Source: an uncultured Erythrobacter sp. (GTDB taxonomy: Bacteria > Pseudomonadota > Alphaproteobacteria > Sphingomonadales > Sphingomonadaceae). From it: a DNA stretch of 64,000 bases. The stretch is taken from the NCBI GenBank assembly GCA_947499095.1, contig CANMMR010000003.1, positions 353,201-417,200 on the forward strand. The letters are read 5' to 3'. Shown piece by piece: positions 38,971 through 48,595 of the stretch. Below the pieces are notes generated by a model, which searched no databases, was not told the origin of the DNA, and saw only the letters and a list, made by a program, of their open reading frames with translations. Each line of letters opens with the position of its first letter. The first letter of the stretch is position 1. The position numbers and the translations under genes are program-made.

Positions 38971-38992
38971 GCCCTTATACGCAGCTGGCGCG

Positions 38993-39547
38993 TCAGCGGA
39001 AGAAGCAGCTCACCCCGGCCTGCAGGGCGTCGATGTTCCCAGCCTCATCGGCAAAGCCGGTGATCGTTCCGTAATCTGCGGTCGTGTACTGGAACTCGCC
39101 TTCGAGCGTGGTGTCGAGCTCCTGCACTTGCCGTTCGCCTTTCAGCGCATCGAGCGTCGAGACGCCGGGCCGCACGCCGTCGGAGGTTGCCACAGCCTCA
39201 CCCTCGCGCAGGAACCAGCCGGCGAACTTGCCTTCGAGGAAGGCGAGTTGCAGCGGGCCGTACTGGCTGAAGTCCATGGGCCCCGCGCCGCACTCCTCGT
39301 TGGAGCTCTCTTCGCCCTCCGAGCCGAAGGCCTGCGCGGCCATGGCATCGACTTCCTCGCGCGCCGCGCCGAAGCGAAGCGGTTCGCCGCCGTTTGCTCC
39401 GACACCATCCGCAGAAACTACGAGCTTCGCGTCACCCACGCGTTCGTCAGCCGAAGCAACGTCAGCCACCGGCTCGTCGGAACCCTCGGGGTCGCCGCAG
39501 GCTGCGAGTGCGAACGGCAAAGCAATCAGGAGGGCTCTTTTCATCAT
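38993..39547 (-). CDS. Putative lipoprotein of unknown function
   Basis: A 184-residue protein with a lipoprotein signal peptide (ALLIALPFALAACGD, Cys near residue 17). The mature part is acidic and has cysteines near 87 (NEECGAG) and at the end (GVSCFF). I do not recognise the family. Two consecutive ATG codons overlap the asd stop (ATGATGA), so either 39547 or 39544 is the start and it is coupled to asd. Confidence 0.7.
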   Translation of the reverse strand: MMKRALLIALPFALAACGDPEGSDEPVADVASADERVGDAKLVVSADGVGANGGEPLRFGAAREEVDAMAAQAFGSEGEESSNEECGAGPMDFSQYGPLQLAFLEGKFAGWFLREGEAVATSDGVRPGVSTLDALKGERQVQELDTTLEGEFQYTTADYGTITGFADEAGNIDALQAGVSCFFR

Positions 39548-40569
39548 CCCTTCTTGAGGCACTCGCGCCCGAGCAGTTCCGCGATCTGCACCGCGTTCAG
39601 CGCCGCGCCCTTGCGCAAATTGTCGGACACGCACCACAGGTTCAGGCCGTTCTCCACGGTCGGGTCCTCGCGCACGCGGCTGATGTAGGTGGCGCTGTCG
39701 CCCGCCGCCTCGACAGGGGTGATGTATCCCTCGTCCTCGCGCTTGTCGACGAGCATGCAGCCCGGTGCTTCACGCAGGATATCCTGAGCCTGCTCGGCCG
39801 AGATCTCCTTCTCGAATTCGATGCTGACGGCTTCCGAATGGCCGACGAACACCGGTACGCGCACGCAGGTGGCGGTCAGCTTGATCTTGGGATCGAGGAT
39901 CTTCTTGGTCTCGACGACCATCTTCCACTCTTCCTTGGTCGAGCCATCGTCGAGGAAGACGTCGATATGCGGGATCACGTTGAAGGCGATCTGCTTGGTG
40001 AACTTCACGGGCTCCACCGGATCGCCGACGAAGATGTTGCGGCTTTGCTCGAACAGCTCGTCCATGCCAGCCTTGCCTGCACCGGAAACCGACTGGTAGG
40101 TGCTGACGACCACGCGCTTGATCGTGGCGGCATCGTGCAGCGGCTTGAGCGCCACCACCAGCTGCGCGGTCGAGCAGTTGGGATTGGCGATGATGTTGCG
40201 CTTCGAAAAATCGTGGATGGCGTCGGGGTTCACCTCGGGCACGATCAGCGGCACGTCGGGGTCCATGCGGTAGAGCGAACTGTTGTCGATCACCACGCAG
40301 CCGGCAGCCGCCGCCTTGGGCGCATATTCCTTTGCCGGACCGCTACCCGCGGCGAACAGGGCGATGTCCCAGCCCGACCAGTCGAAATGCTCGATATTCT
40401 TGCACTTGAGCATCTTGCCGGTGTCGCCGAATTCGACCTCCGAACCCTGCGAGCGGCTGGAGGCGACGGCGGCGATCTCGTCGATCGGGAATTCGCGCTC
40501 GGCAAGAACCTGCATGACTTCGCGCCCGACATTCCCGGTCGCGCCGACGACGACGATACGATAACCCAA
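39544..40569 (-). CDS. asd: Aspartate-semialdehyde dehydrogenase
   Basis: A 341-residue NADPH enzyme that makes aspartate semialdehyde for lysine, threonine, methionine and diaminopimelate synthesis. VVGATGNVGREVMQVLAERE binds NADP, the catalytic Cys lies in NPNCSTAQ (near residue 132), and the SVSGAGKAGMDEL and VPVFVGHSEAV blocks fit the family. It is the first gene of the tightly packed minus-strand operon that ends at the YbjN gene. Confidence 0.96.
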   Translation of the reverse strand: MGYRIVVVGATGNVGREVMQVLAEREFPIDEIAAVASSRSQGSEVEFGDTGKMLKCKNIEHFDWSGWDIALFAAGSGPAKEYAPKAAAAGCVVIDNSSLYRMDPDVPLIVPEVNPDAIHDFSKRNIIANPNCSTAQLVVALKPLHDAATIKRVVVSTYQSVSGAGKAGMDELFEQSRNIFVGDPVEPVKFTKQIAFNVIPHIDVFLDDGSTKEEWKMVVETKKILDPKIKLTATCVRVPVFVGHSEAVSIEFEKEISAEQAQDILREAPGCMLVDKREDEGYITPVEAAGDSATYISRVREDPTVENGLNLWCVSDNLRKGAALNAVQIAELLGRECLKKG

Positions 40570-40654
40570 ATCACTTCTCCAGAAACTGTTCGCCGCCGAG
40601 ATAGCGACTGCTGGCGCGCCCGCAACCGCACATTCGATTGCGCAGGGTAAAGCG

Positions 40655-42952
40655 CTATTCCGGCGGCGTCACGCCGTGATGTTCGAGGAAGCGGAACACG
40701 GTGTTGTAACGGTGCGGGCTGATCTGCTCGCCCGCAACGCGGTGGGTGTAACCGGGATAGAGCATCATCTGGAACGGCACATTGCCTTCCTGCATCTTGG
40801 AGATGATCTCGGTCGCATTCTCGAACACCACGTTATCGTCCGCCATGCCGTGGATGATCAGCAGCGGATCGCTGATTGCGGTCGCGTTCGGGATCGCACT
40901 GGCGGCCTCGTAGGCCGCGCCATCGGCTTGCGGCGTGCCCATGTAACGTTCGGTGTAATGCGTGTCGTAAAGCTCCCACTTGGTCACCGGGGCGCCGCTG
41001 ATGCCCGCGGCATAGAGGCCCGGATCGGCCTGCAACTGCTTCAGCGTCATATAGCCGCCATAGGACCAGCCATCGATCGCGATCTTGTCCGGATCGACGA
41101 AATCGAGCGTCTTGAGATACTCCGCCCCCGTCTTCTGGTCGCGCACCTCTACGCCTCCCATGGCGCGGTAGATCGGCTGTTCGAAGGCGACGCCGCGATT
41201 GGCGGAGCCGCGATTGTCGAGCGCGAACCAGATATAGCCCTTGTCCACGATCGCCTGCCGCAGCGCCCCATTCCAGCCGCGATTGACGATCTGCGGGCCG
41301 GGCCCGCCATAGTGGTAGAAATAGACCGGATAGCGCTTTCCCGGCTCCATCTCCGGCGTGACCATTTCCCAATAGAGCGGCGTGCCGTCCTCGGCGGAAA
41401 TCGTGCCGTATCGCGTCGGGCGGTGGCTGGGGAGGAAGGGCGCATAGGGATGGTCGGAATCGAGCCTGTTCTCTTCGACCCAGGCAAGCCGCTCGCCCTG
41501 CTGGTCGGCGAGGTAGATTTGCGGCGGCGTATCGTCGTTGGACCGGGTGACGAGCAGCGTCTGCCCCTTGCCATCCATCGTTGCCGAATAGGTGTAGCCG
41601 GACTCAGTGAGCCGCCGGGACGCACCGATCGTGTCGAAACCATAGTCCAAGGCGTAGACGTGCTGCTCAAGCGGATCGTCCTCGCTCGTCGCGAGAAAGA
41701 ACAGGCGCCCGGTAGACTGATCGACGCCGACCAGCTTGGTGACGACGAATTCGCCCCGCGTCAGCTGGCGGGACGTGCCCCAATCATCGCCCGAGTACAG
41801 GTACAGGTGCCCGAAACCATCGCGCTCGGACCACCATATCAGGTCGCGATTGTCGAGAATGCGGTAATCGTCGGAAAGGTTGATCCAGTAGTCCTGCGCC
41901 GCTGCTTTCTCGGCGAAGACCGGAGCCACGGCACCGGTCGCGGGATCTACGCGCAGCACGTCCATATGCGTCTGCTCGCGGTTCTGGCGCTGGATGTAGA
42001 GCGCGCTGCCATCGGGCGCCCAGTCGACGCGGGCGAGGTAGAAATCGGTCGGATCGCCATCGGTGTAGACGCGCGGATGCTGGAAATCGGCGAGGTTCAC
42101 CTTCACGCGGTTCCCACCGTCGGGATCCATCACATAGAGTTCGACATCGGCGTTCTCGCTGCCCGCGACCGGATAGCGCTGGTCGAACACCTTGGTGCCG
42201 GTCGCGCCGATCGCAGCGCGGGTGACGATGCCGACCATGCTCTCGTCGAAGCGCTGCACCGCGATGCGGCTGTCGTCGGGGCTCCACCAATAGCCGGTGA
42301 GCCGCCCCATTTCCTCCTGCGCGACGAACTCCGCTTCGCCCCAGCGGATGGCCTCGCCCTCCTTGGGCGTGATCGGTGCAGTGTCCTTGCCCACCTCTCC
42401 GACCCACAACTGCCGGTCGCGCACGAAGCTGACGTACTTGCCCGTCCCGCTGAGCGACGGGTTGAGTTCGCTTTCCTCGGTATCGGTCAGCTGGACCACC
42501 TCGCCGCCGATGCGCGCGAGATAAAGATCGCCGTCGAGCGGCACGAGCACGCCCTCGCCATCCTTGGTCCATTGATAGCTGATGATGCCCTTGAGATTGC
42601 CGACGCGGGCGCGCTCGCGCTGCATCTTCTCGTCTTCCGACAGTTCGCGCCCGGTACCCAGCGCTTCGCTATCGACCAGCATCGACCATTCGCCGCTCTC
42701 GCGGTCGTAGCCCCACAGATCGTAGCGCTCGCGGTCGTCCTCACGATTGCGCAGCAGGGTGAGATAGCGGCCGTCGGGCGACAGCTTCGCCTGCCGCGGT
42801 GCGGGGCCATCGAGGTCGGGCGAAGCGAAGACGCGTTCGAAAGTCAGCTCCACAGGCGCGGTCTCCTCTGACGATGGGGCAGTCTGGGCGGCAAGCGGCG
42901 CCGCGAGGCAGGTGCCCAGCGCCAGCGCGGCGGCGAAGGTAATAGGACGCAA
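40655..42952 (-). CDS. Dipeptidyl peptidase IV-like serine peptidase (family S9)
   Basis: A 765-residue secreted peptidase: signal peptide, a beta-propeller (about 50-480), then an alpha/beta hydrolase domain with Ser in GWSYGGYM, Asp in HGMADDNVVF and His in YPGYTHRV. I propose a TTG start at 42952, because GGGAGAG lies five bases upstream and it yields a clean signal peptide (RPITFAAALALGTCLAA). The ORF-track ATG at 43030 would place 26 very basic residues ahead of the signal. The enzyme should release N-terminal dipeptides, often after proline. Confidence 0.88.
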   Translation of the reverse strand: MRPITFAAALALGTCLAAPLAAQTAPSSEETAPVELTFERVFASPDLDGPAPRQAKLSPDGRYLTLLRNREDDRERYDLWGYDRESGEWSMLVDSEALGTGRELSEDEKMQRERARVGNLKGIISYQWTKDGEGVLVPLDGDLYLARIGGEVVQLTDTEESELNPSLSGTGKYVSFVRDRQLWVGEVGKDTAPITPKEGEAIRWGEAEFVAQEEMGRLTGYWWSPDDSRIAVQRFDESMVGIVTRAAIGATGTKVFDQRYPVAGSENADVELYVMDPDGGNRVKVNLADFQHPRVYTDGDPTDFYLARVDWAPDGSALYIQRQNREQTHMDVLRVDPATGAVAPVFAEKAAAQDYWINLSDDYRILDNRDLIWWSERDGFGHLYLYSGDDWGTSRQLTRGEFVVTKLVGVDQSTGRLFFLATSEDDPLEQHVYALDYGFDTIGASRRLTESGYTYSATMDGKGQTLLVTRSNDDTPPQIYLADQQGERLAWVEENRLDSDHPYAPFLPSHRPTRYGTISAEDGTPLYWEMVTPEMEPGKRYPVYFYHYGGPGPQIVNRGWNGALRQAIVDKGYIWFALDNRGSANRGVAFEQPIYRAMGGVEVRDQKTGAEYLKTLDFVDPDKIAIDGWSYGGYMTLKQLQADPGLYAAGISGAPVTKWELYDTHYTERYMGTPQADGAAYEAASAIPNATAISDPLLIIHGMADDNVVFENATEIISKMQEGNVPFQMMLYPGYTHRVAGEQISPHRYNTVFRFLEHHGVTPPE

Positions 42953-43184
42953 TCGATCTCTCCCGGCAGTCCGGCGCCGGTGATGGCGAGCGCGGCAGAT
43001 CGGCGCAAGCCCCATGCGCCTGCAACCCATGCCTAATTTCGCCTTAAGCGCGCTTCCTTAAATCCCGTTAAGACGTGGCAGCGCAGACAAGCATGGACGT
43101 CGCGGGGCCGAATTTCCGGCTCACAGGTCCCGCGGCGGCAATATCGAAGGGAGGCCAAGTCCGGTCTCCTCTTACGATCCCCAC

Positions 43185-43222
43185 GCAAAAGGGCGGTCCC
43201 CACATCGGGAGCCGCCCTTTAT
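43185..43222 (-). terminator. Probable rho-independent terminator of rplS
   Basis: AAAGGGCGG (43188-43196) pairs with CCGCCCTTT (43212-43220). Read on the minus strand it lies about 30 bases after the rplS stop and the stem is followed by TTTTGCG. T-rich sequence flanks both sides, so it could work in both directions. Confidence 0.75.
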
Positions 43223-43250
43223 TTTTTGCGCTGTTCGCGGTGAGGCGCGC

Positions 43251-43619
43251 TTACGCCTTCGGCGCGTTGTCGCGACGCTCGGCGATACGGGCGCGCTTAC
43301 CGGTGCGGCCACGCAGGTAATAGAGCTTCGCGCGACGCACGATGCCGCGGCGGACCACGGTGATGCTGTCGACGATCGGGCTGTAAAGCGGGAACACGCG
43401 TTCCACGCCTTCGCCGAAGCTCATCTTGCGGACGGTGAAGTTGCTGCCCATGCCGCGGTTGGAGCGGGCAATGACGACGCCTTCGAAATTCTGGACACGC
43501 TCGCGGGTGCCTTCGACGACCTTCACGCCGACGCGGACGGTATCGCCTGCGCGGAATTCGGGAATGTCCTTGCCGAGGTTTTCGATCGCTTCGGCTTCGA
43601 GCTGCTGGATCAGGTTCAT
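43251..43619 (-). CDS. rplS: 50S ribosomal protein L19
   Basis: A 122-residue ribosomal protein. [12 protein letters not shown], the core [22 protein letters not shown] and [15 protein letters not shown], and the basic end [18 protein letters not shown] are diagnostic. It lies 12 bases after trmD, as in the common trmD-rplS pair, and is followed by a terminator. Confidence 0.97.
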   Translation of the reverse strand: MNLIQQLEAEAIENLGKDIPEFRAGDTVRVGVKVVEGTRERVQNFEGVVIARSNRGMGSNFTVRKMSFGEGVERVFPLYSPIVDSITVVRRGIVRRAKLYYLRGRTGKRARIAERRDNAPKA

Positions 43620-43631
43620 GGCCTGTATTTC

Positions 43632-44357
43632 CTACTTCTTTTGCCGCGCGCCAGAGGCAGGTCGGTCCCGAGCGTCACTGTAACGCTCCCAAAGGTCCGG
43701 CCTGCGTAACCGTGTGTCGTCCTCGCTCCTGGCCTTGCGCCATGCAGCGATTTTCGCATGATCCCCCGATCGCAGCACTTCAGGGATCGTGCGCCCTTCC
43801 CATTCCTGAGGTCGGGTATATTGCGGGTATTCCAGGAGGCCGTCCTCGAACGATTCCTCATGCCCGCTGTCGGGCGCGCCCATTACTCCGGGAAGCAGGC
43901 GAATGCAAGCGTCGAGAATCGCCAGCGCGGCAGGCTCTCCGCCGGATAGCACGATGTCGGCAAGGCTGACCTGCTCGATCTGCGGATAGTGCTCGAACAA
44001 GCGCTCGTCGAAGCCTTCGAACCGACCGCAAATGATGGCGACGCCAGGGCCCGCCGCGATCTCGCGAATACGCTCTTGGTTGATGGGTTTCCCGCGCGGC
44101 GTCATGGCGAGGATCGGCCTGCCCTCACCAACGCTTTCGATAGCCCGCCCCAGCACATCCGCCTTGAGCACCATGCCTGCCCCGCCGCCCGCGGGCGTAT
44201 CGTCGACCGCGCGATGCTTGTCCGTGGCAAAATCGCGGATTTGCACGGTCTCGCACGACCAGTCCCCCCGTTCGAGCGCCTTGCCCGCCAGCGACACGCC
44301 CAGCGGCCCGGGAAACATCTCGGGGTAGAGGGTCAGGATGGTGGCGGCGAAAGTCAT
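43632..44357 (-). CDS. trmD: tRNA (guanine-N1)-methyltransferase TrmD
   Basis: A 241-residue enzyme that methylates G37 of tRNAs and so prevents frameshifts. It uses a knotted AdoMet site: [30 protein letters not shown], and [14 protein letters not shown] are present. ATG 44357 gives the common start [20 protein letters not shown] 44369 and 44384 are alternatives further upstream. It is separated from rimM by about 1.7 kb of unrelated genes, which is unusual. Confidence 0.95.
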   Translation of the reverse strand: MTFAATILTLYPEMFPGPLGVSLAGKALERGDWSCETVQIRDFATDKHRAVDDTPAGGGAGMVLKADVLGRAIESVGEGRPILAMTPRGKPINQERIREIAAGPGVAIICGRFEGFDERLFEHYPQIEQVSLADIVLSGGEPAALAILDACIRLLPGVMGAPDSGHEESFEDGLLEYPQYTRPQEWEGRTIPEVLRSGDHAKIAAWRKARSEDDTRLRRPDLWERYSDARDRPASGARQKK

Positions 44358-44413
44358 CGGGCGAGCCATTAGCGCCGCGGGCACCGCTTTGCCATCCCGC
44401 GCGTTGAGGCTGC

Positions 44414-45328
44414 ATGGATGTGGACGATTGCATTATCGTGGGCGCTGGCCCGGCCGGGCTGACTGCCGCGATCTACCTTGCGCGCTATCACCTTGCGATC
44501 CGCATGTTCGATTGCGGCACCAGCCGCGCGAGCTGGATCCCGACCAGCCACAACCACGCCGGGTTTCCCGACGGCATCCACGGCGAAGAGCTGCTCGACC
44601 GCATGCGTGAACAGGCGGCGAAGTACGGCGCACGGCGTGAGCCGAAGCGCGTCACCGATCTGGCGAAGGACGGTGATACCTTCGTCGTCACCTGCGACGA
44701 CGAGACTTACCGCGCGCGCTCCGTCCTGCTGGCGACCGGCGTGGTCAACAACCGACCCGAGGGCATCGACGAGCAGTTGCACGACGAAGCGCTGTCACGC
44801 GGCCTCATTCGTTATTGCCCGGTCTGCGACGGCTACGAAGTTACCGACAAGCGGGTCGGAGTGATCGGCACAGGCGAACACGGCACCGCCGAAGCACAAT
44901 TTCTGCGCGGCTACACTGCCGATCTGACGCTGATCTCCCCCCATGGCGACCACGACCTGTCGGACGAATGCTCCGCCGCGCTGGACGACGCCGGGATCGC
45001 GCGTGTGGCAGGGCCCTGTGGCGGCTTCGCTATCGCCGGTGATAAATTTGCGGTGGAAACTTCACAGGGGCGCTTGGAATTCGATTCCATCTACCCTGCC
45101 CTCGGCTCCGTGGTCCGCTCCGGCCTGGCAAAGTCATGCGGAGCCGAAGTGACCGACAAGGACTGCATCATCGTCGGCGATCACATGGAAACCAGCGTGC
45201 CGGGCCTGTTCGCCGCTGGCGATGTCGTCCTCGGCCTCGACCAGATCAGCCATGCGATGGGTCAGGCCGGTGTCGCCGCCACGACCATTCGCAATCATCT
45301 CGCCAACGAAAAGCCGCTCCGGCGCTAG
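44414..45328 (+). CDS. Thioredoxin reductase-like FAD/NAD(P) oxidoreductase
   Basis: A 304-residue flavoprotein of the thioredoxin reductase fold: FAD motif [16 protein letters not shown], a CxxC pair ([10 protein letters not shown] near 135), NAD(P) motif [12 protein letters not shown], and the closing GLFAAGDVV and [16 protein letters not shown] blocks. The pair is CPVC rather than CATC, so the physiological partner may not be thioredoxin. It lies on the plus strand inside an otherwise minus-strand ribosomal cluster, 56 bases from trmD, and converges on the broken lipoprotein gene with overlapping ends. Confidence 0.87.
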   Translation: MDVDDCIIVGAGPAGLTAAIYLARYHLAIRMFDCGTSRASWIPTSHNHAGFPDGIHGEELLDRMREQAAKYGARREPKRVTDLAKDGDTFVVTCDDETYRARSVLLATGVVNNRPEGIDEQLHDEALSRGLIRYCPVCDGYEVTDKRVGVIGTGEHGTAEAQFLRGYTADLTLISPHGDHDLSDECSAALDDAGIARVAGPCGGFAIAGDKFAVETSQGRLEFDSIYPALGSVVRSGLAKSCGAEVTDKDCIIVGDHMETSVPGLFAAGDVVLGLDQISHAMGQAGVAATTIRNHLANEKPLRR

Positions 45329-46056
45329 CCGCATCTGACAAAGACGATGCCATCACCCGCTATCGATGCGGAGCCGATCGTCAGGGGATCGTAGGCTGCG
45401 TCGGTCGCCGGGCGCAGGATAGCGACACCGTCAGGTCCGCGCGCTTCCATCGGCAGGTCCTGCCGCGGCTCGTCCAGATCGAGCCGGGGGTAATTGCCGA
45501 GAATGATCCCCGCATCATTGTCGTGCCCGCCCATCTCGGCCTCGAGGACCAGCGCGCCCGGGCTTTGACGGTTGGCGAAATCCGGACTGGCGCAATCCGC
45601 GTCGACGCCCTTCGCAACCCATTCTCCGATGAGATAGTCGGCGGTCAGTGCAATGCCGCCGGCCCTCGCCGGATCACGGTCGTGTGCAGGAGGTTCGGCC
45701 TTTTTTATGTCCTGCACAACGAGCGTCCCCTGCCCCTGCTGGCAGAAGCTGGCATCGGCAATCTCGCCGGTGATGAACACATAGTCGCCCGCTGCGAAGT
45801 CGGCGTCGCCCATTGTGAACGACCAGAGCTCGCCGTCGGGAGTTGTGAGGGTCGCGCATTCGACCCCGTCACCGATGCGGCCCTGTTTGGTGACGAGCGC
45901 CGGCTGACCGGATGGCCGGGTTCCAGCAGCCGGATTGCCGGTTTAGTCGTTAATTTCAGGAGGAGACCCCGGATCCGGTTCGCCCGCGCCGTTGCAGGCT
46001 GCGAGGGAAAGGGACGCTGCGATAGCGAAACTGCTCTTCAATCCGGATCTCGTCAT
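45325..46056 (-). pseudogene. Lipoprotein gene with in-frame stop codon
   Basis: From ATG 46056 the frame encodes a lipoprotein signal (SSFAIAASLSLAACNGAGE) and then meets TAA at 45943-45945, codon 38. The same frame reopens at once and continues for 205 codons to a normal stop, with VTKQGRIGDGVECATL and GDYVFITGEIADASFCQQGQ, typical of secreted small proteins that carry OB-like or DUF folds. The ORF track shows only the part after ATG 45813. Either a nonsense mutation, a sequencing error, or two short genes explains this; a full product would be 243 residues. Function unknown. Confidence 0.75.
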
Positions 46057-46089
46057 GCCGTTTCAACGGTACGCCAACCGTGGATGTTC

Positions 46090-46575
46090 CTAATCCATGA
46101 AGTCCGGATTGATCGTCAGCGTGCTTTGATCCCAGCCGGGCACGGCCTGCTTGGTCAGCGGGACCATGAATTTCTTGCCGTCGGGCTTCTCGATCTCGAC
46201 GATATCAGTGGCGCCGAAATTCTCGACTGCGCAGACCGTGCCGACCGCTTCGCCCGTTTCGGTGACGACGGCGAGGCCGAGGAGGTCGGAGAAGTAGAAC
46301 TCGCCCTCGTTCAGCGCCGGCAGGGCCTCGCGCGGCACGCAAAGGGCGGTGCCTCGCAACGCTTCCGCCGCGGTCCGGTCGCGGACTTCGGCAAAACGCG
46401 CGATGGCACCGCCCTTGTTGTCGGAGCGGACCTTCGACAGCGTCAGGGCGCCATCGTTGAAGCTCTTGTGAGCTTTCAGGGCATCGAGCCCTTCGCCCAG
46501 CAGCTTCAGGCGGACTTCGCCCGCCACGCCATGCGCGCCGGTGACGGCGGCGAGCGTGAGGGGCTTGTCCGGCAT
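46090..46575 (-). CDS. rimM: Ribosome maturation factor RimM
   Basis: A 161-residue 16S rRNA-processing factor that binds S19 during 30S maturation. The N-terminal barrel (LAAVTGAHGVAGEVRLK) and the PRC-like C-terminal barrel (EGEFYFSDLLGLAVV, DIVEIEKPDGKKFMVPL) are complete. It follows rpsP by nine bases. trmD, its usual downstream partner, is displaced by two unrelated genes. Confidence 0.95.
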   Translation of the reverse strand: MPDKPLTLAAVTGAHGVAGEVRLKLLGEGLDALKAHKSFNDGALTLSKVRSDNKGGAIARFAEVRDRTAAEALRGTALCVPREALPALNEGEFYFSDLLGLAVVTETGEAVGTVCAVENFGATDIVEIEKPDGKKFMVPLTKQAVPGWDQSTLTINPDFMD

Positions 46576-46584
46576 CGAAGTGGC

Positions 46585-47064
46585 TTACTCGGCCTTTTCT
46601 TCGGCTTCGTTGGCGGTTTCCGCAGCTTCCGCAGCGGCACCGTCTTCGGCAGCGGCGTCTTCGGTTGCTGCTTCTTCAGCCGGAGCCTTGGCTTCTTCCT
46701 CGGCGGCCTTGGCGGCTTCAGCAGCCTCGGCTTCCTTGGCAGCCTTTTCCTCGGCGCGTTCCTTGGCGGCTTCGCCCGGTTCGCCCTTCTTCGGGTTGTT
46801 CTTCGGCGCACGCTCGAGGATGCCGGCGGCGTCGAGGAAGCGGTGCACACGGTCGCTCGGCGTGGCGCCGACGCTCAGCCAGTGGCGGGCACGGTCTTCG
46901 TTCAGCTTCACGCGCTCGCCCGAATCCTTCGGCAGCATCGGGTTGTAGGTGCCGATCTGCTCGAGATACTTGCCGTCACGCGCAGCACGCGAGTCGGCAA
47001 CGACGATGCGGTAGTAGGGGCGCTTCTTCGCGCCGCCGCGGGAAAGACGGATTGCAACTGCCAT
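46585..47064 (-). CDS. rpsP: 30S ribosomal protein S16, Ala/Glu-extended
   Basis: A 159-residue S16. The first 85 residues are standard ([47 protein letters not shown]). About 70 extra residues of low complexity follow, mostly Ala and Glu (such as [20 protein letters not shown]), likely helical or disordered. The family is usually near 80-90 residues. Second gene of the ffh-rpsP-rimM group. Confidence 0.95.
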   Translation of the reverse strand: MAVAIRLSRGGAKKRPYYRIVVADSRAARDGKYLEQIGTYNPMLPKDSGERVKLNEDRARHWLSVGATPSDRVHRFLDAAGILERAPKNNPKKGEPGEAAKERAEEKAAKEAEAAEAAKAAEEEAKAPAEEAATEDAAAEDGAAAEAAETANEAEEKAE

Positions 47065-47098
47065 TTGATATTACCTTTCGAATGTAAACGTCTGAAAT

Positions 47099-48595
47099 CT
47101 ATTTCTTGTCGAGGAGATCGCGGAGTTCGGGCGGGAGCGTGGAGGGATCGACTCCCGGCTCCTTGCCGCCGCCCATTCCGGACAGGCCGCCGGCCGCACC
47201 GCCCGGGCCGCCGAGGCCCGGCATCGCAGCACCCATGCCCCCGCCGCCGAACAGCGCGCCGAGGCCCTTGAGGCCGCCCATCTTCTTGATCTGCTTCATG
47301 GCGCGGGACATCTCCTGATGCATTTTCAGGAGCTTGTTCACATCCTGAACCTGCGTGCCCGAACCTGCAGCCACACGCTTCTTGCGCTTGGCGTTCATCA
47401 ACGCGGGGTTCTTGCGCTCCTTCGCAGTCATCGAGCCGATGATCGCGTCCATATGGAGCAGCACACGGTCGTCCATGCTGAATGCCGCCATCGCCGCCTT
47501 GGCTTTCTTCATGCCGGGCATCATGCCCGCCAGCATGCCGAGGCCGCCCATGTTCTGCATCTGCTTCAGCTGCATGCGCAGGTCGTCGAGGTCGAACTGA
47601 CCCTTCGCCATCTTCTTGGCGAGTGCTTCGGCCTCGTCCTGCTTGATCGTTGCCGCGGCCTTTTCGACCAGCGACACGACATCGCCCATGCCGAGGATGC
47701 GGCCGGCGACGCGCTTGGGATCGAAAGCCTCGATAGCGTCCAGCTTTTCGCCCGTGCCCGCGAATTTGATCGGCTTGCCCGTGACATAGCGCATGGAGAG
47801 CGCCGCGCCGCCGCGTGCATCGCCGTCCATGCGGGTCAGCACCACGCCGGTCAGCGGCACTTCGCCGGTGAAGCTCTGCGCGACGTTGACCGCGTCCTGG
47901 CCCGTCAGGCTGTCGACCACCAGCAGCACTTCGGTCGGCGCGGAAACGCCGGCAATCGCCTTCATCTCGGCCATCAGCGCTTCGTCGACATGCAGGCGGC
48001 CCGCTGTGTCGAGCAGCAGAACGTCGGCGCTCTGCAGCTTGGCGCTGTCCATCGCGCGGCGAGCGATGTCGACCGGCTGCTGGCCTTCGACGATCGGCAG
48101 CGTCGCCACATCGACCTGCTCGCCCAGCACCTTGAGCTGTTCCTGCGCGGCCGGACGATTGACGTCGAGCGACGCCATCAACGCCTTTTTGCCGTGCTTC
48201 TCGCGGATCAGCTTGCCGAGCTTGGCCGTGGTCGTGGTCTTACCCGAACCCTGCAGGCCGACCATCATGATGACGACCGGAGGCTTGGCGTTGAAGTTGA
48301 GTTCGCGATCCTTGGGATCGGCACCCTCGCCGCCGCCGAGCATTGCCGTGAGTTCGTCGTCGACGATCTTGACGACCTGCTGACCGGGCGTGACCGATTT
48401 CAGGACGTCCGAACCGATCGCCTTTTCGGTAACCGCATCGATGAAGCGGCGCACCACCGGCAGTGCGACGTCGGCTTCGAGCAGCGCGATACGAATTTCG
48501 CGCATCGCCTCGCGCACGTCGCTCTCGCTCAGCGCACCGCGCCCCTTCAGGCGGTCGAAAACATTGCCGAGGCGGTCGGACAGACTGTCGAACAT
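47099..48595 (-). CDS. ffh: Signal recognition particle protein Ffh
   Basis: A 498-residue GTPase that directs nascent membrane proteins to the translocon with 4.5S RNA. NG-domain motifs are intact: GLQGSGKTTTTAKL near 108, DTAGRL near 193, TRMDGDARGG near 250. The Met-rich M domain (MQNMGGLGMLAGMMPGM) is followed by a Gly-rich tail (GGGGMGAAMPGLGGPGGAAG). It leads the rpsP-rimM group. The ribosome site is GAAGGAGAAG. Confidence 0.97.
   Translation of the reverse strand: MFDSLSDRLGNVFDRLKGRGALSESDVREAMREIRIALLEADVALPVVRRFIDAVTEKAIGSDVLKSVTPGQQVVKIVDDELTAMLGGGEGADPKDRELNFNAKPPVVIMMVGLQGSGKTTTTAKLGKLIREKHGKKALMASLDVNRPAAQEQLKVLGEQVDVATLPIVEGQQPVDIARRAMDSAKLQSADVLLLDTAGRLHVDEALMAEMKAIAGVSAPTEVLLVVDSLTGQDAVNVAQSFTGEVPLTGVVLTRMDGDARGGAALSMRYVTGKPIKFAGTGEKLDAIEAFDPKRVAGRILGMGDVVSLVEKAAATIKQDEAEALAKKMAKGQFDLDDLRMQLKQMQNMGGLGMLAGMMPGMKKAKAAMAAFSMDDRVLLHMDAIIGSMTAKERKNPALMNAKRKKRVAAGSGTQVQDVNKLLKMHQEMSRAMKQIKKMGGLKGLGALFGGGGMGAAMPGLGGPGGAAGGLSGMGGGKEPGVDPSTLPPELRDLLDKK

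Noticed and set aside
40676-42871. 731-codon plus-strand ORF
   Set aside because: Antisense to the DPP IV-like gene, whose catalytic motifs are clear; composition is that of a shadow frame.
45136-47271. 711-codon plus-strand ORF across rimM and rpsP
   Set aside because: Antisense to three genes; its low-complexity stretch is the complement of the S16 Ala/Glu tail.
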